DNA of 64,000 bases from CAVQWT01 sp963717705 (GTDB taxonomy: Bacteria > Pseudomonadota > Gammaproteobacteria > Burkholderiales > Casimicrobiaceae): contig CAVQWT010000006.1 in the NCBI GenBank assembly GCA_963717705.1, forward strand, positions 124,001-188,000, in the 5' to 3' direction. How positions within the stretch are numbered: position 1 is the first letter of the stretch; each line of letters begins with the position of its first letter. A model generated the notes under the pieces. That model worked only from the letters and a program-made list of their open reading frames with translations. It made no database searches and was not told the origin of the DNA. Below are positions 46,652-54,548 of this stretch, in pieces. The translations under genes and the position numbers were made by a program.

Positions 46652-46657
46652 ATTATA
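46652..46657 (-). promoter_or_regulatory. -10 element for bamE
   Basis: A perfect TATAAT on the minus strand, 29 bases before the bamE GTG. No good -35 hexamer is visible at the usual distance. It lies in the bamE-fur divergent region; no clear fur promoter was seen. Confidence 0.45.
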
Positions 46658-46761
46658 GACGCGCCCGGACTTGCTGCCTGCCGGAATGACGGCCGGGGGG
46701 CCTCCGGTCGCCGCCCTCCTCCCGAGACGCCTCTCCCCGCCCGCGAGATCCCGCCCGCCCG

Positions 46762-47190
46762 ATGACCAAGCCCCACGACCTCAAGAGCGCCGGCCTCAAG
46801 GCAACGCTGCCGCGGCTCAAGATCATCAGCCTGTTCGAGACCTCGCGGGTCCGGCACCTCACCGCGGAGGACGTCTACAAGCAACTGCTCGCCGATGGCG
46901 TCGACATCGGGCTCGCGACGGTCTACCGCGTGCTGACGCAGTTCGAGCAGGCGGGGCTGCTCGTCCGCCACCATTTCGAGTCCGGCAAGGCGGTGTTCGA
47001 GCTGGACGAGGGGCGGCACCACGACCACCTGGTCTGCATGCAGTGCGGCCGGGTCGAGGAATTCTACGATCCGGAGATCGAGAAGCGCCAGGCGAAGGTC
47101 GCGCGCGAGCGCGGCTTCGAGATCTCCGAGCACGCGCTCTACCTCTACGCCGAGTGCACCAAGCCGCGCTGCCCGCACCTGAAGAAGTGA
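46762..47190 (+). CDS. fur: Ferric uptake regulator Fur
   Basis: Fe2+-dependent repressor of iron uptake genes. The 142-residue product has the N-terminal winged helix (LKATLPRLKIISLFETS, then DIGLATVYRVLTQFEQAGL). Metal-binding residues are in HHFESGKAVFELDEGRHHDHLVC, CxxCG (CMQCG) and the C-terminal CTKPRC pair. It is transcribed away from bamE and converges on murJ. Confidence 0.97.
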   Translation: MTKPHDLKSAGLKATLPRLKIISLFETSRVRHLTAEDVYKQLLADGVDIGLATVYRVLTQFEQAGLLVRHHFESGKAVFELDEGRHHDHLVCMQCGRVEEFYDPEIEKRQAKVARERGFEISEHALYLYAECTKPRCPHLKK

Positions 47191-47238
47191 CGCGCCGCCA
47201 GGCCGCGCGCGGTGCGCCGGCGCCCGGGCGTCCGCGGG

Positions 47239-48793
47239 TCAGGCGGGCGGCGACGCCGACGGATCGCGGCGGTTGAAGTCGGCGAGCCGGAATCCCAGCA
47301 GCCACAGCGCCCCGAAATAGGCGGCGGCACCGGCGGCGCAGACCCACGCCAGGCGCGTCACGCGCGGCCACAGCGTGGCTTCCAGCCACAGCGACGCCGG
47401 TCCGGCGATCGCCAGCAGCACCGCGACCAGCACGAACAGCGCAACCACGGTCTTGGCGACGAACAGCAACCAGCCGGGCCGCGGCGTGTAGATCCCCTGC
47501 TTGCGCAGGAACCAGAACAGCAGCCCGGCGTTGAGGCAGGCGCCGATCGACGTCGACAGCGTCAGCCCCGCGTGCCCGAGCGGAAACATCAGCACCACGG
47601 CAAAAGCCTGCGCGACCAGCACGGTGACGAAGGCGATCTTCACCGGCGTCTTCATGTTCTGCCGCGCGTAGAAGCCCGGCGCGAGGATCTTGACCAGGAT
47701 CAGTCCCAGCAGCCCGACGCTGTAGCCCAGCAGCGCCTGCCGCGTCATCAGCACGTCGTTCACCGTGAACCGGCCGTACTGGTAGAGCGTCGACACCAGC
47801 GGCACCGCCAGCACCCACAGCGCGACCGCCGCCGGCAAGCGCGAGCAGGAACACGAGCCGCAGCCCCCAGTCGAGGAGCGCCGAGTAGGCGCCGGTGTCG
47901 CCGTCGCTGTGGTGCTTGGCCAGCGAGGGCAGCAGGACGGTGCCGAGCGCGACGCCCAGCATCGCGCTGGGAAACTCCATCAGCCGGTCGGCGAAGGTGA
48001 TCCAGGAGATGCGGCCGTCGCCGAGCGCGGCGGCGAGCTGGGTGTTGATCAGCGCCGAGATCTGCGCCGCCGAGACCCCGATCACCGCCGGACCCATCGC
48101 GGAGAGCACCCGGCGCACGCCCTCGTCGCGCCAGTCGAAGCGCAGCGTCGGCAGCATCCCGATCTTCGCCAGGGGCCCGATCTGCAGCGCGAGCTGTGCG
48201 ACGCCGCCGATCAGAACGCCCCAGGCGAGCGCCTTCACCGGCGGGTCGCAGTACGGCGCGAGGAACACGGCCGCGCCGATGATCGAAAGATTGAGCAGCA
48301 CCGGCGTGAAGGCCGGGATCGCGAACCGCCGGAACACGTTCAGCACGCCGCCGGCGAGGGAGATCAGCGACACGAACAGGATGTACGGGAACACGATGCG
48401 GATGAGTTCCGCGGTGAGCTCGACCTTGCCGGGCGTCCGGGCGAAGCCGGACGCGAGCGCATAGACGAGCCACGGCGCCGCGAGCACGCCGATCACGGAC
48501 AGGCCGAAGAGCGAGATCGCCAGCAGCGAGGCGACGCGGCTCATCAGCGCCCGCGTCTCGCTCTCGCCCCGCGTGCGCCGGTACTCGGCGAAGATCGGCA
48601 CGAACGCCTGCGAGAACGCGCCCTCGGCAAACAGGCGCCGCAGGATGTTGGGCAGCCGGAACGCCGCCTCGAACGCGTCCATCGCGAAGCCCGCGCCGAA
48701 GGCACTGGCCTTGATGCTCTCGCGGACGAGCCCGGTGATGCGCGACAGCAGCGTCATGCCGCTGACCGTCGACAGCGCGCGCAGCAGGCTCAT
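47239..48793 (-). CDS. murJ: Lipid II flippase MurJ, frameshifted
   Basis: Multi-span membrane flippase for the peptidoglycan precursor, normally essential. From 48793 the first frame runs through MTLLSRITGLVRESIKASAF, the LPNILRRLFAEGAFSQAFVP motif and PSAMLGVALGTVLLPSL to LLDWGLRLVFLLAL. The rest, from PAAVALWVLAVPLVSTLYQ to the end, is in the next frame. Dropping one base in the AA at 47837-47838 (plus strand) restores a continuous protein of about 517 residues. Because the gene is essential and otherwise intact, a sequence error is more likely than a true loss. Confidence 0.92.
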
Positions 48794-48955
48794 CGGGCGG
48801 GCCAGGGTGAACGGCGGGGGATCTGCAGGCGGCGGGAGGGGAACATCCGGGAAAGCCAGGGGGACGGTGGGAAGTCGGCGGGGGCGGTCGGGGACCGGAC
48901 CGGCGGCGGCAGTCCGGAGAGCCGCCGGGACGTCCCGGCGGGGGTGGCCCGCGTC

Positions 48956-48984
48956 TTGCACGCCCGGCGCCAAGCTGCTATTAT
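48956..48984 (+). promoter_or_regulatory. Predicted rpsT promoter
   Basis: TTGCAC (48956-48961) and TATTAT (48979-48984) are separated by exactly 17 bases, four and five matches to consensus respectively. The predicted start is about 40 bases before the rpsT ATG; an AAGGA ribosome-binding site lies at 49017-49021. This is a strong promoter for a ribosomal protein gene. Confidence 0.75.
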
Positions 48985-49030
48985 GCTAGGTCTTTTTCAG
49001 CAACTCAAAGCACACGAAGGATTTACAGCC

Positions 49031-49294
49031 ATGGCCAACTCCGTCCAAGCCCGCAAGCGCGCCCGGCAAGCGGAAGAAACCCGCCAGCGCAATGCGAGCC
49101 TCAAGTCGGCGCTGCGCACCGCGGTCAAGAAGGTCAAGAAGGCGATCGCCGCCGGCGACAAGGCCGCCGCCGCGTCGCAGTTCCAGGCGTCGCAGTCGGT
49201 CATCGACCGCATCGCCGACAAGAAGATCGTGCACAAGAACACGGTGTCCCGCACCAAGTCGCGCATGGCGCAGGCGATCAAGGCCCTGGCCTGA
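49031..49294 (+). CDS. rpsT: 30S ribosomal protein S20
   Basis: Primary 16S rRNA-binding protein of the small subunit. The 87-residue product is very basic, with the S20 pattern NSVQARKRARQAEETRQRN and a C-terminal KNTVSRTKSRMAQAIKAL. It is a monocistronic gene with its own promoter, ribosome-binding site (AAGGA, nine bases before ATG) and intrinsic terminator. It lies divergent from murJ, a conserved neighbourhood. Confidence 0.98.
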   Translation: MANSVQARKRARQAEETRQRNASLKSALRTAVKKVKKAIAAGDKAAAASQFQASQSVIDRIADKKIVHKNTVSRTKSRMAQAIKALA

Positions 49295-49323
49295 CCGTCC
49301 GCCGTCGGCTCGCCGACACCAAC

Positions 49324-49350
49324 AGAGCGCCTGCGGGCGCTCTTTTTCTT
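49324..49350 (+). terminator. Rho-independent terminator of rpsT
   Basis: An 8-bp stem AGAGCGCC/GGCGCTCT with a four-base loop is followed by TTTTCTT. It begins 30 bases after the rpsT stop. It is a textbook intrinsic terminator. Confidence 0.9.
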
Positions 49351-49395
49351 GGCCGGCGGGGCCCACAGCCCGCTGCCGGCGACCACTGCCGTTGG

Positions 49396-49761
49396 TCAGA
49401 CCGGCTCCCGCGGTTCGCCGGGGCCGACCGCGCCCCGCGGCGCCTGCCGCGGCGGCACCAGCGCCTGCGGCGATGCCAGCGCACCGGCGGTGCGATCGAC
49501 GACGAGTTCGTTGTCGGCGGCGAATCCGAGCAGGAACTGGAACAGCCGCGGCTCCAGGTCCGCCAGCCGGCAGCCCACGACGACGGCCTTCACGCCGCCG
49601 ACGGTGACGGGCCGCACGAACGGCGAGTACGCGAGCTTCTGGTCGGCGCCGAACGCCGACGTCAAGCCGGCCAGCCGCTCGGCCCAGTCGCTGGGCCGGA
49701 AGGGCCGGCCGGCCGTGGTGAGACCCCAGATGACGACGTCGTGATGACCCGCGGGATCCAT
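49396..49761 (-). CDS. DUF3579 family protein
   Basis: A 121-residue protein of a betaproteobacterial family of unknown function. The conserved part is VIWGLTTAGRPFRPSDWAERLAGLTSAFG, then YSPFVRPV, VVVGCRLADLEPRLFQFLLGFAADNELVV; the C-terminus is Pro/Ala-rich. It is soluble. The start at 49761 matches the family N-terminus. It lies in the rpsT-argF interval, as is common in Burkholderiales. Confidence 0.85.
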   Translation of the reverse strand: MDPAGHHDVVIWGLTTAGRPFRPSDWAERLAGLTSAFGADQKLAYSPFVRPVTVGGVKAVVVGCRLADLEPRLFQFLLGFAADNELVVDRTAGALASPQALVPPRQAPRGAVGPGEPREPV

Positions 49762-49832
49762 GACGCGGCGGATTCTAGCATCGCCGTGGCGGCGCCCGCG
49801 GCGCGCGGGTGCCGCGCCGACGGATGGTCCGG

Positions 49833-51029
49833 CTAGGCGCCTGCGGGCGCCGGCGCAGCCGGTCGCCGGCCGGTCAGCAGATAGGCGAGGAGATCGCCGA
49901 CGGGGCGGATCTCGGAGCCGAAGGGAAGCGACGCGGCGCCGCGGAAGAACAGCCCCTTGCCGACGTCGCCGCCGAGCCCCTCGGCGAGTTTCTGGTCGAT
50001 GCAGAACTGGCCCGCCCCGGCGTTGCCGTCGCGCAGCCCGCACTGGACGAGGCAGTCGAACTTGAGCGTGCAGCGCGGCTTCTTGCGCGCAACCGCGGTG
50101 AGCTTCGGCAGGTGCTCGATGTACTTCGCGAGCCAGGGCGTGCGCACCGCACGCGCCGGCAGGCCGGCGACGCTCATGAACTCGACGATGTCCTCCGGCG
50201 CCGCCCCGGCAAGCACGCGCTTGAAATCGGCGTCGGCGTCCCCCTCCTCGGTGACCGCGAACGCGGTGCCGAGCTGCACCCCCGACGCGCCGAGCGCGAG
50301 GAGTTCACGGACACGCTCGTGGGAATTGATGCCCCCGGCCGGGATCAGCGGGATCGCGCCGTCGGCGATGCCCTCGGCGCGGAAGAACGCGAGCGCTTCC
50401 GGAATCACGTTCTCGAAGTCGAAACGCGGGTCGGCGAGGTCGGCGATCTTCGCCGCGCCGAGATGCCCGCCGGCGTAGCGCGGATGCTCGATCACGATCG
50501 CGTCCGGCAGGCGCCCCTTGCGCGCCCACTTCTTCACGATCAGCGCGATGCCGCGGGCGTCGGACAGGATCGGGATCAGCGCGACGTCGGGGTGGGCGGC
50601 CGCGAGGTCGGGCAGGTCGAGCGGCAGCCCGGCGCCGACGACGATCGCGTCGGCGCCGCTGGCGCAGGCCTGCCGCACGTAGCGGGCGTATTCCGACACG
50701 GCGCGCATCACGTTGACCGCCACCATGCCGCGCCCGGCAGCCAGCGCGCGCGCGGCCACGATCTCGCGGTCGAGCGCGACCAGGTTCGCCGCGTCGACTT
50801 CGGGCTTCGCCGCGTGCGCCGTCGCCGCGAGCAGGTCGGGGTGGTGCCGGCGCAGGTCGACGCTGGCGATGGTGCCGACGGCCCCCAGCGACGCGACGGT
50901 GCCGGCGAGCCGGTGCGCCGACACGCCGACGCCCATGCCGCCCTGCACGATCGGCAGCAGTCGGCGCCCGCGGATCACCAGCGGCGGCAGGTCGGCGGCT
51001 TGGGGAAGGCTGGGCGCAGGCGCATTCAT
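49833..51029 (-). CDS. Nitronate monooxygenase / 2-nitropropane dioxygenase-like flavoprotein
   Basis: FMN-dependent TIM-barrel enzyme of the NMO family; the physiological substrate is unknown. The 398-residue product has LLPIVQGGMGVGVSAHRLAG at the N-terminus, then SGADAIVVGAGLPLDLP, VIEHPRYAGGHLG (with the catalytic-region His), IPAGGINSHERVRELLALGASGVQLGTAF and a Cys-containing C-terminal part. It is longer than typical class I NMO. A GGAGG ribosome-binding site seven bases before the ATG at 51029 fixes the start. It is divergent from argF. Confidence 0.85.
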   Translation of the reverse strand: MNAPAPSLPQAADLPPLVIRGRRLLPIVQGGMGVGVSAHRLAGTVASLGAVGTIASVDLRRHHPDLLAATAHAAKPEVDAANLVALDREIVAARALAAGRGMVAVNVMRAVSEYARYVRQACASGADAIVVGAGLPLDLPDLAAAHPDVALIPILSDARGIALIVKKWARKGRLPDAIVIEHPRYAGGHLGAAKIADLADPRFDFENVIPEALAFFRAEGIADGAIPLIPAGGINSHERVRELLALGASGVQLGTAFAVTEEGDADADFKRVLAGAAPEDIVEFMSVAGLPARAVRTPWLAKYIEHLPKLTAVARKKPRCTLKFDCLVQCGLRDGNAGAGQFCIDQKLAEGLGGDVGKGLFFRGAASLPFGSEIRPVGDLLAYLLTGRRPAAPAPAGA

Positions 51030-51259
51030 GGGATTACCTCCGTGCCGCGCGCGCCGGCCATCGCCCATGGGGCGGCTCCATGCGCGGAAGACCGCGGGTC
51101 TGCGGACACTACGCGCCGCGGCGGGATGACGCATTGACACGGATCAACCGCGGGCCGGGCCGGACCGGCGGGTCCCGCGTGCTAAAATGTTGTTTTGACT
51201 GAAGTTGACGGGCCGGGCCGCGCGATTGCGCGCGCCGCGCCGCCCGCGGTCGCTTCCCC

Positions 51260-52189
51260 ATGGCCCCCGAACCCCCCAAGCACTTCCTGCAGTTCAAGGA
51301 TTTCTCGCCCGAGGAGTTCGCCCACCTGATCGCCCGGACGCGCTGGATCAAGGATCGGTTCAAGCGCTACGAGCTCTACCAGCCGCTGCGCGACCGCACG
51401 CTGGCGATGGTGTTCGAGAAGGCCAGCACCCGCACCCGGGTGTCGTTCGAGGCGGGCATGAACCAGCTCGGCGGCATCGCGATCAACCTGACGCGCGGCG
51501 ACACGCAGCTCTCGCGCGGTGAGCCGATCGAGGACCTCGCCCGCGTGATCTCGCGGATGGTCGACGTCGTGATGATCCGCACCTTCGAGCAGACGATCAT
51601 CGAACGCTTCGCCGCCCACTCGCGGGTGCCGGTGATCAACGGCCTCACCAACGAACACCACCCGTGCCAGATCCTGGCCGACGTCTACACCTACGTCGAG
51701 CATCGCGGCGGCATCGCGGGGCGCACCGTGGCGTGGATCGGCGACGCCAACAACATGCTGACGAGCTGGCTGCAGGCGGCGGCGAGCTTCGGCTTCACCG
51801 TCAACGTGTCGTCGCCCGCGGGCTACGCCCTCGACGTCGGCACGCTGCCCGCGGCCGAGCGCGCGCGCTGCGCGGTCTTCGGCGACCCGATGGACGCCTG
51901 CCGCGGCGCCGACCTCGTCACGACCGACGTCTGGACCAGCATGGGCTTCGAGGAAGAGAACGCCGCGCGGCTCGCCGCGTTCGCCGACTGGCAGGTCGAC
52001 GCCGCGATGATGAAGCAGGCGAAGCCCGATGCGCTGTTCATGCACTGCCTGCCAGCGCACCGCGGGGAGGAAGTCGCCGCCGAGGTCATCGACGGCCCGC
52101 AGAGCGCCGTCTGGGACGAGGCCGAGAACCGCCTGCACGCGCAGAAGGCGCTCCTCGAATACGTCGTGTGCGGCCGCATCACCGGCTGA
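51260..52189 (+). CDS. argF: Ornithine carbamoyltransferase ArgF
   Basis: Forms citrulline from ornithine and carbamoyl phosphate. The 309-residue product has the carbamoyl phosphate loop EKASTRTRVSFE, the HHPCQILAD motif and the ornithine-binding MHCLPAHRGEEV. A TAAAAT -10-like hexamer lies at 51183-51188, without a good -35. It starts a plus-strand arginine cluster (argF, a Bug gene, argG) and uses carbamoyl phosphate from CarAB, encoded about 7 kb away. Confidence 0.97.
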   Translation: MAPEPPKHFLQFKDFSPEEFAHLIARTRWIKDRFKRYELYQPLRDRTLAMVFEKASTRTRVSFEAGMNQLGGIAINLTRGDTQLSRGEPIEDLARVISRMVDVVMIRTFEQTIIERFAAHSRVPVINGLTNEHHPCQILADVYTYVEHRGGIAGRTVAWIGDANNMLTSWLQAAASFGFTVNVSSPAGYALDVGTLPAAERARCAVFGDPMDACRGADLVTTDVWTSMGFEEENAARLAAFADWQVDAAMMKQAKPDALFMHCLPAHRGEEVAAEVIDGPQSAVWDEAENRLHAQKALLEYVVCGRITG

Positions 52190-52307
52190 ACGCCAGGTCC
52201 CGAATGTTCCGGCGTCGCCTCCCCTCGTCCCCGCTCGCGCCGGCCACCCGGCACGGGCACGCCCAACCCGGTTGCCGCCGCGGCGCCCCCTCCCCCGGAG
52301 TACCCGC

Positions 52308-53276
52308 ATGAAACGACGCCACGCGCTCGCCGTCCTGACGCTCGCCGCCGCCACCCTGGCCGGACCCGCAATGGCGCAGGCCTGGCCCGACAAGCCGATC
52401 CGCTTCGTGATGACCGCGCCCGCGGGGAGTTCGATCGACGTGCTCGGGCGCACCATCGCCGACAAGCTCAAGGACCGGCTCGGCCAGCCGGTCATCGTCG
52501 ACAACAAGCCGGCGGCCGGCGGCACCGTGGCCGTCGCGGAGGTCGCGAAGTCCGCGCCCGACGGCTACACGATGGTCCTCGGCTTCAACGGCCCGCTGGC
52601 GTTCGGCCCGCTGCTGCAGAAGCTGCCCTACGACGTGGCGAAGGACCTGGCGCCGGTGATCGTCACGTCGAGCCAGCCGAACGTGCTGGCGGTGAACGCC
52701 GCGCTGCCGGTGAAGAACCTGGCCGAGCTCGTCGCCTACGCAAAGGCGAACCCGGGCAAGCTCAACTACGCGTCGGTCGGCAACGGCAGCTCGTCGCACC
52801 TCAACATGGAGCTGCTGAAGTCGATGGCAGGCATCGACGTCGTCCACGTTCCGTTCAACGGGTCGCCGCCGGCGGTGACCGCGACGGTGCAGGGCGAGAC
52901 GCAGATGATGTTCGCCGTGATGCAGCCGCTGCAGCCCCAGGTGCAGGCGGGAAAGCTGCGCGCGATCGCGGTCACCACGGCGAAGCGCTTCCCCCTGCTG
53001 CCCGAGCTGCCGGCGATCGCCGAGTCGGGGTATCCCGGCTTCGAAGCGCTGGCCTGGAACGGTGTGATGGTCCCCGCGGGCACGCCGCGCGCGGTGGTCG
53101 CGCGCCTGAACGCCGAGATCGACGCGGTGCTCAGGCAACCCGACGTCGTGCAGAAGATGAACGCCGCGGGCTTCCAGCTGATCGGCGGCGCGCCGGAGGA
53201 CCTCGCCACGCTGATCAGGACGGAGACCGAGCGCTGGACGCCGGTGATCCGCCGCCTCGGACTCAAGATCGACTGA
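52308..53276 (+). CDS. Tripartite tricarboxylate transporter (Bug/TctC) substrate-binding protein
   Basis: Periplasmic binding protein of the large Bordetella-uptake-gene family. The 322-residue product has a signal peptide (KRRHALAVLTLAAATLAGPAMAQ). The family core follows: WPDKPIRFVMTAPAGSSIDVLGR, VDNKPAAGGTVA, KSAPDGYTM, VPFNGSPPAV and LPAIAESGYPGFEALAWNG. CCGGAG at 52294-52299 is a possible ribosome-binding site. No TctA or TctB genes are near. It lies between argF and argG, 22 bases from argG, so it may be co-expressed with arginine synthesis. Confidence 0.92.
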   Translation: MKRRHALAVLTLAAATLAGPAMAQAWPDKPIRFVMTAPAGSSIDVLGRTIADKLKDRLGQPVIVDNKPAAGGTVAVAEVAKSAPDGYTMVLGFNGPLAFGPLLQKLPYDVAKDLAPVIVTSSQPNVLAVNAALPVKNLAELVAYAKANPGKLNYASVGNGSSSHLNMELLKSMAGIDVVHVPFNGSPPAVTATVQGETQMMFAVMQPLQPQVQAGKLRAIAVTTAKRFPLLPELPAIAESGYPGFEALAWNGVMVPAGTPRAVVARLNAEIDAVLRQPDVVQKMNAAGFQLIGGAPEDLATLIRTETERWTPVIRRLGLKID

Positions 53277-53298
53277 ACCGGAACCCTTCCCCCACGCC

Positions 53299-54537
53299 AT
53301 GCCTACCTCCATGAAACCCAAGAAAGTCGTCCTCGCCTACTCCGGCGGACTCGACACCTCCGTCATCCTCAAGTGGCTGCAGGACACCTACGGCTGCGAA
53401 GTCATCACCTTCACCGCCGACATCGGCCAGGGCGAGGAGGTCGAGCCGGCGCGCCGGAAGGCGGAGCTGCTCGGCATCAAGAAGAAGAACATCCACGTCG
53501 AGGACCTGCGCGAGGAGTTCGTCCGCGACTTCGTGTTCCCGATGTTCCGCGCCAACGCCGTCTACGAGGGCGAATACCTGCTCGGCACGTCCATCGCGCG
53601 CCCGCTGATCGGCAAGCGCCTGGTCGAGATCGCCCGGGAGACGGGCGCCGACGCGGTCAGCCACGGCGCGACCGGCAAGGGCAACGACCAGGTCCGCTTC
53701 GAGCTCACCGCGTACGCGCTGATGCCCGACGTCAAGATCATCGCGCCGTGGCGCGAGTGGGACCTGCTGTCGCGCGAGAAGCTGCTGGCCTACGCCGACA
53801 AGCACGGCATCCCGGTCGACTTCAAGAAACGCAAGGGCGGCGCGCCGTACTCGATGGACGCCAACCTGCTGCACATCAGCTACGAGGGCGGGATCCTCGA
53901 GGACCCGAACTTCGAGCCCGAGGCGTCGATGTGGCGCCGCACCGTGTCGCCCGAAAAGGCGCCGGGCAAGGCGCAGGTGGTCGAGCTCGAGTACCGGCAC
54001 GGCGACATCGTGGCGATCGACGGGAAGAAGCTCTCGCCGGCGCAGGTGCTGACCACGCTCAACGAGTATGGCGGCCGCCACGGCATCGGCCGCCTCGACA
54101 TGGTCGAGAACCGCTACGTCGGCATGAAGTCGCGCGGCTGCTACGAGACGCCCGGCGGCACGATCATGCTGAAGGCGCACCGCGCGATGGAGTCGCTCAC
54201 CCTCGACCGCGAGGTGCTCGCGCTCAAGGACGACCTGATGCCCCGCTACGCGCGGATGGTCTACAACGGCTACTGGTACAGCCCGGAGCGCACGCTGCTG
54301 CAGGGCCTGATCGATGCTTCGCAGGCGACGGTCAACGGCACCGTGCGGCTCAAGCTCTACAAGGGCACGATCCTGTGCATCGGCCGCGCGTCGAAGCACG
54401 ACTCGCTGTTCGACACGACCATCGCGACGTTCGAGGACGACGCTGGCGCGTACGACCAGAAGGACGCCGAGGGCTTCATCAAGCTCAACGCGCTGCGCCT
54501 GCGCATCGGCGCCAATCGCCGCAAGCGCAGCAAGTAG
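53299..54537 (+). CDS. argG: Argininosuccinate synthase ArgG
   Basis: ATP-dependent joining of citrulline and aspartate. The 412-residue product has the PP-loop AYSGGLDTSVILKWL, the ADIGQGEEVEPARRKA region, SHGATGKGNDQVRFE and the C-terminal KGTILCIGRASKHDSLFD. An upstream in-frame ATG (MPTS) is used here; a second ATG four codons later (MKPKKVVLAYSGG) is equally possible. It follows the Bug gene by 22 bases. Confidence 0.97.
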   Translation: MPTSMKPKKVVLAYSGGLDTSVILKWLQDTYGCEVITFTADIGQGEEVEPARRKAELLGIKKKNIHVEDLREEFVRDFVFPMFRANAVYEGEYLLGTSIARPLIGKRLVEIARETGADAVSHGATGKGNDQVRFELTAYALMPDVKIIAPWREWDLLSREKLLAYADKHGIPVDFKKRKGGAPYSMDANLLHISYEGGILEDPNFEPEASMWRRTVSPEKAPGKAQVVELEYRHGDIVAIDGKKLSPAQVLTTLNEYGGRHGIGRLDMVENRYVGMKSRGCYETPGGTIMLKAHRAMESLTLDREVLALKDDLMPRYARMVYNGYWYSPERTLLQGLIDASQATVNGTVRLKLYKGTILCIGRASKHDSLFDTTIATFEDDAGAYDQKDAEGFIKLNALRLRIGANRRKRSK

Positions 54538-54548
54538 CCGCGCGACCG

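Noticed and set aside
51134..51188. argF promoter made from TTGACA at 51134-51139 and TAAAAT at 51183-51188.
   Set aside because: The spacing is 43 bases, far from 16-18; no better -35 was found, so no promoter was called.
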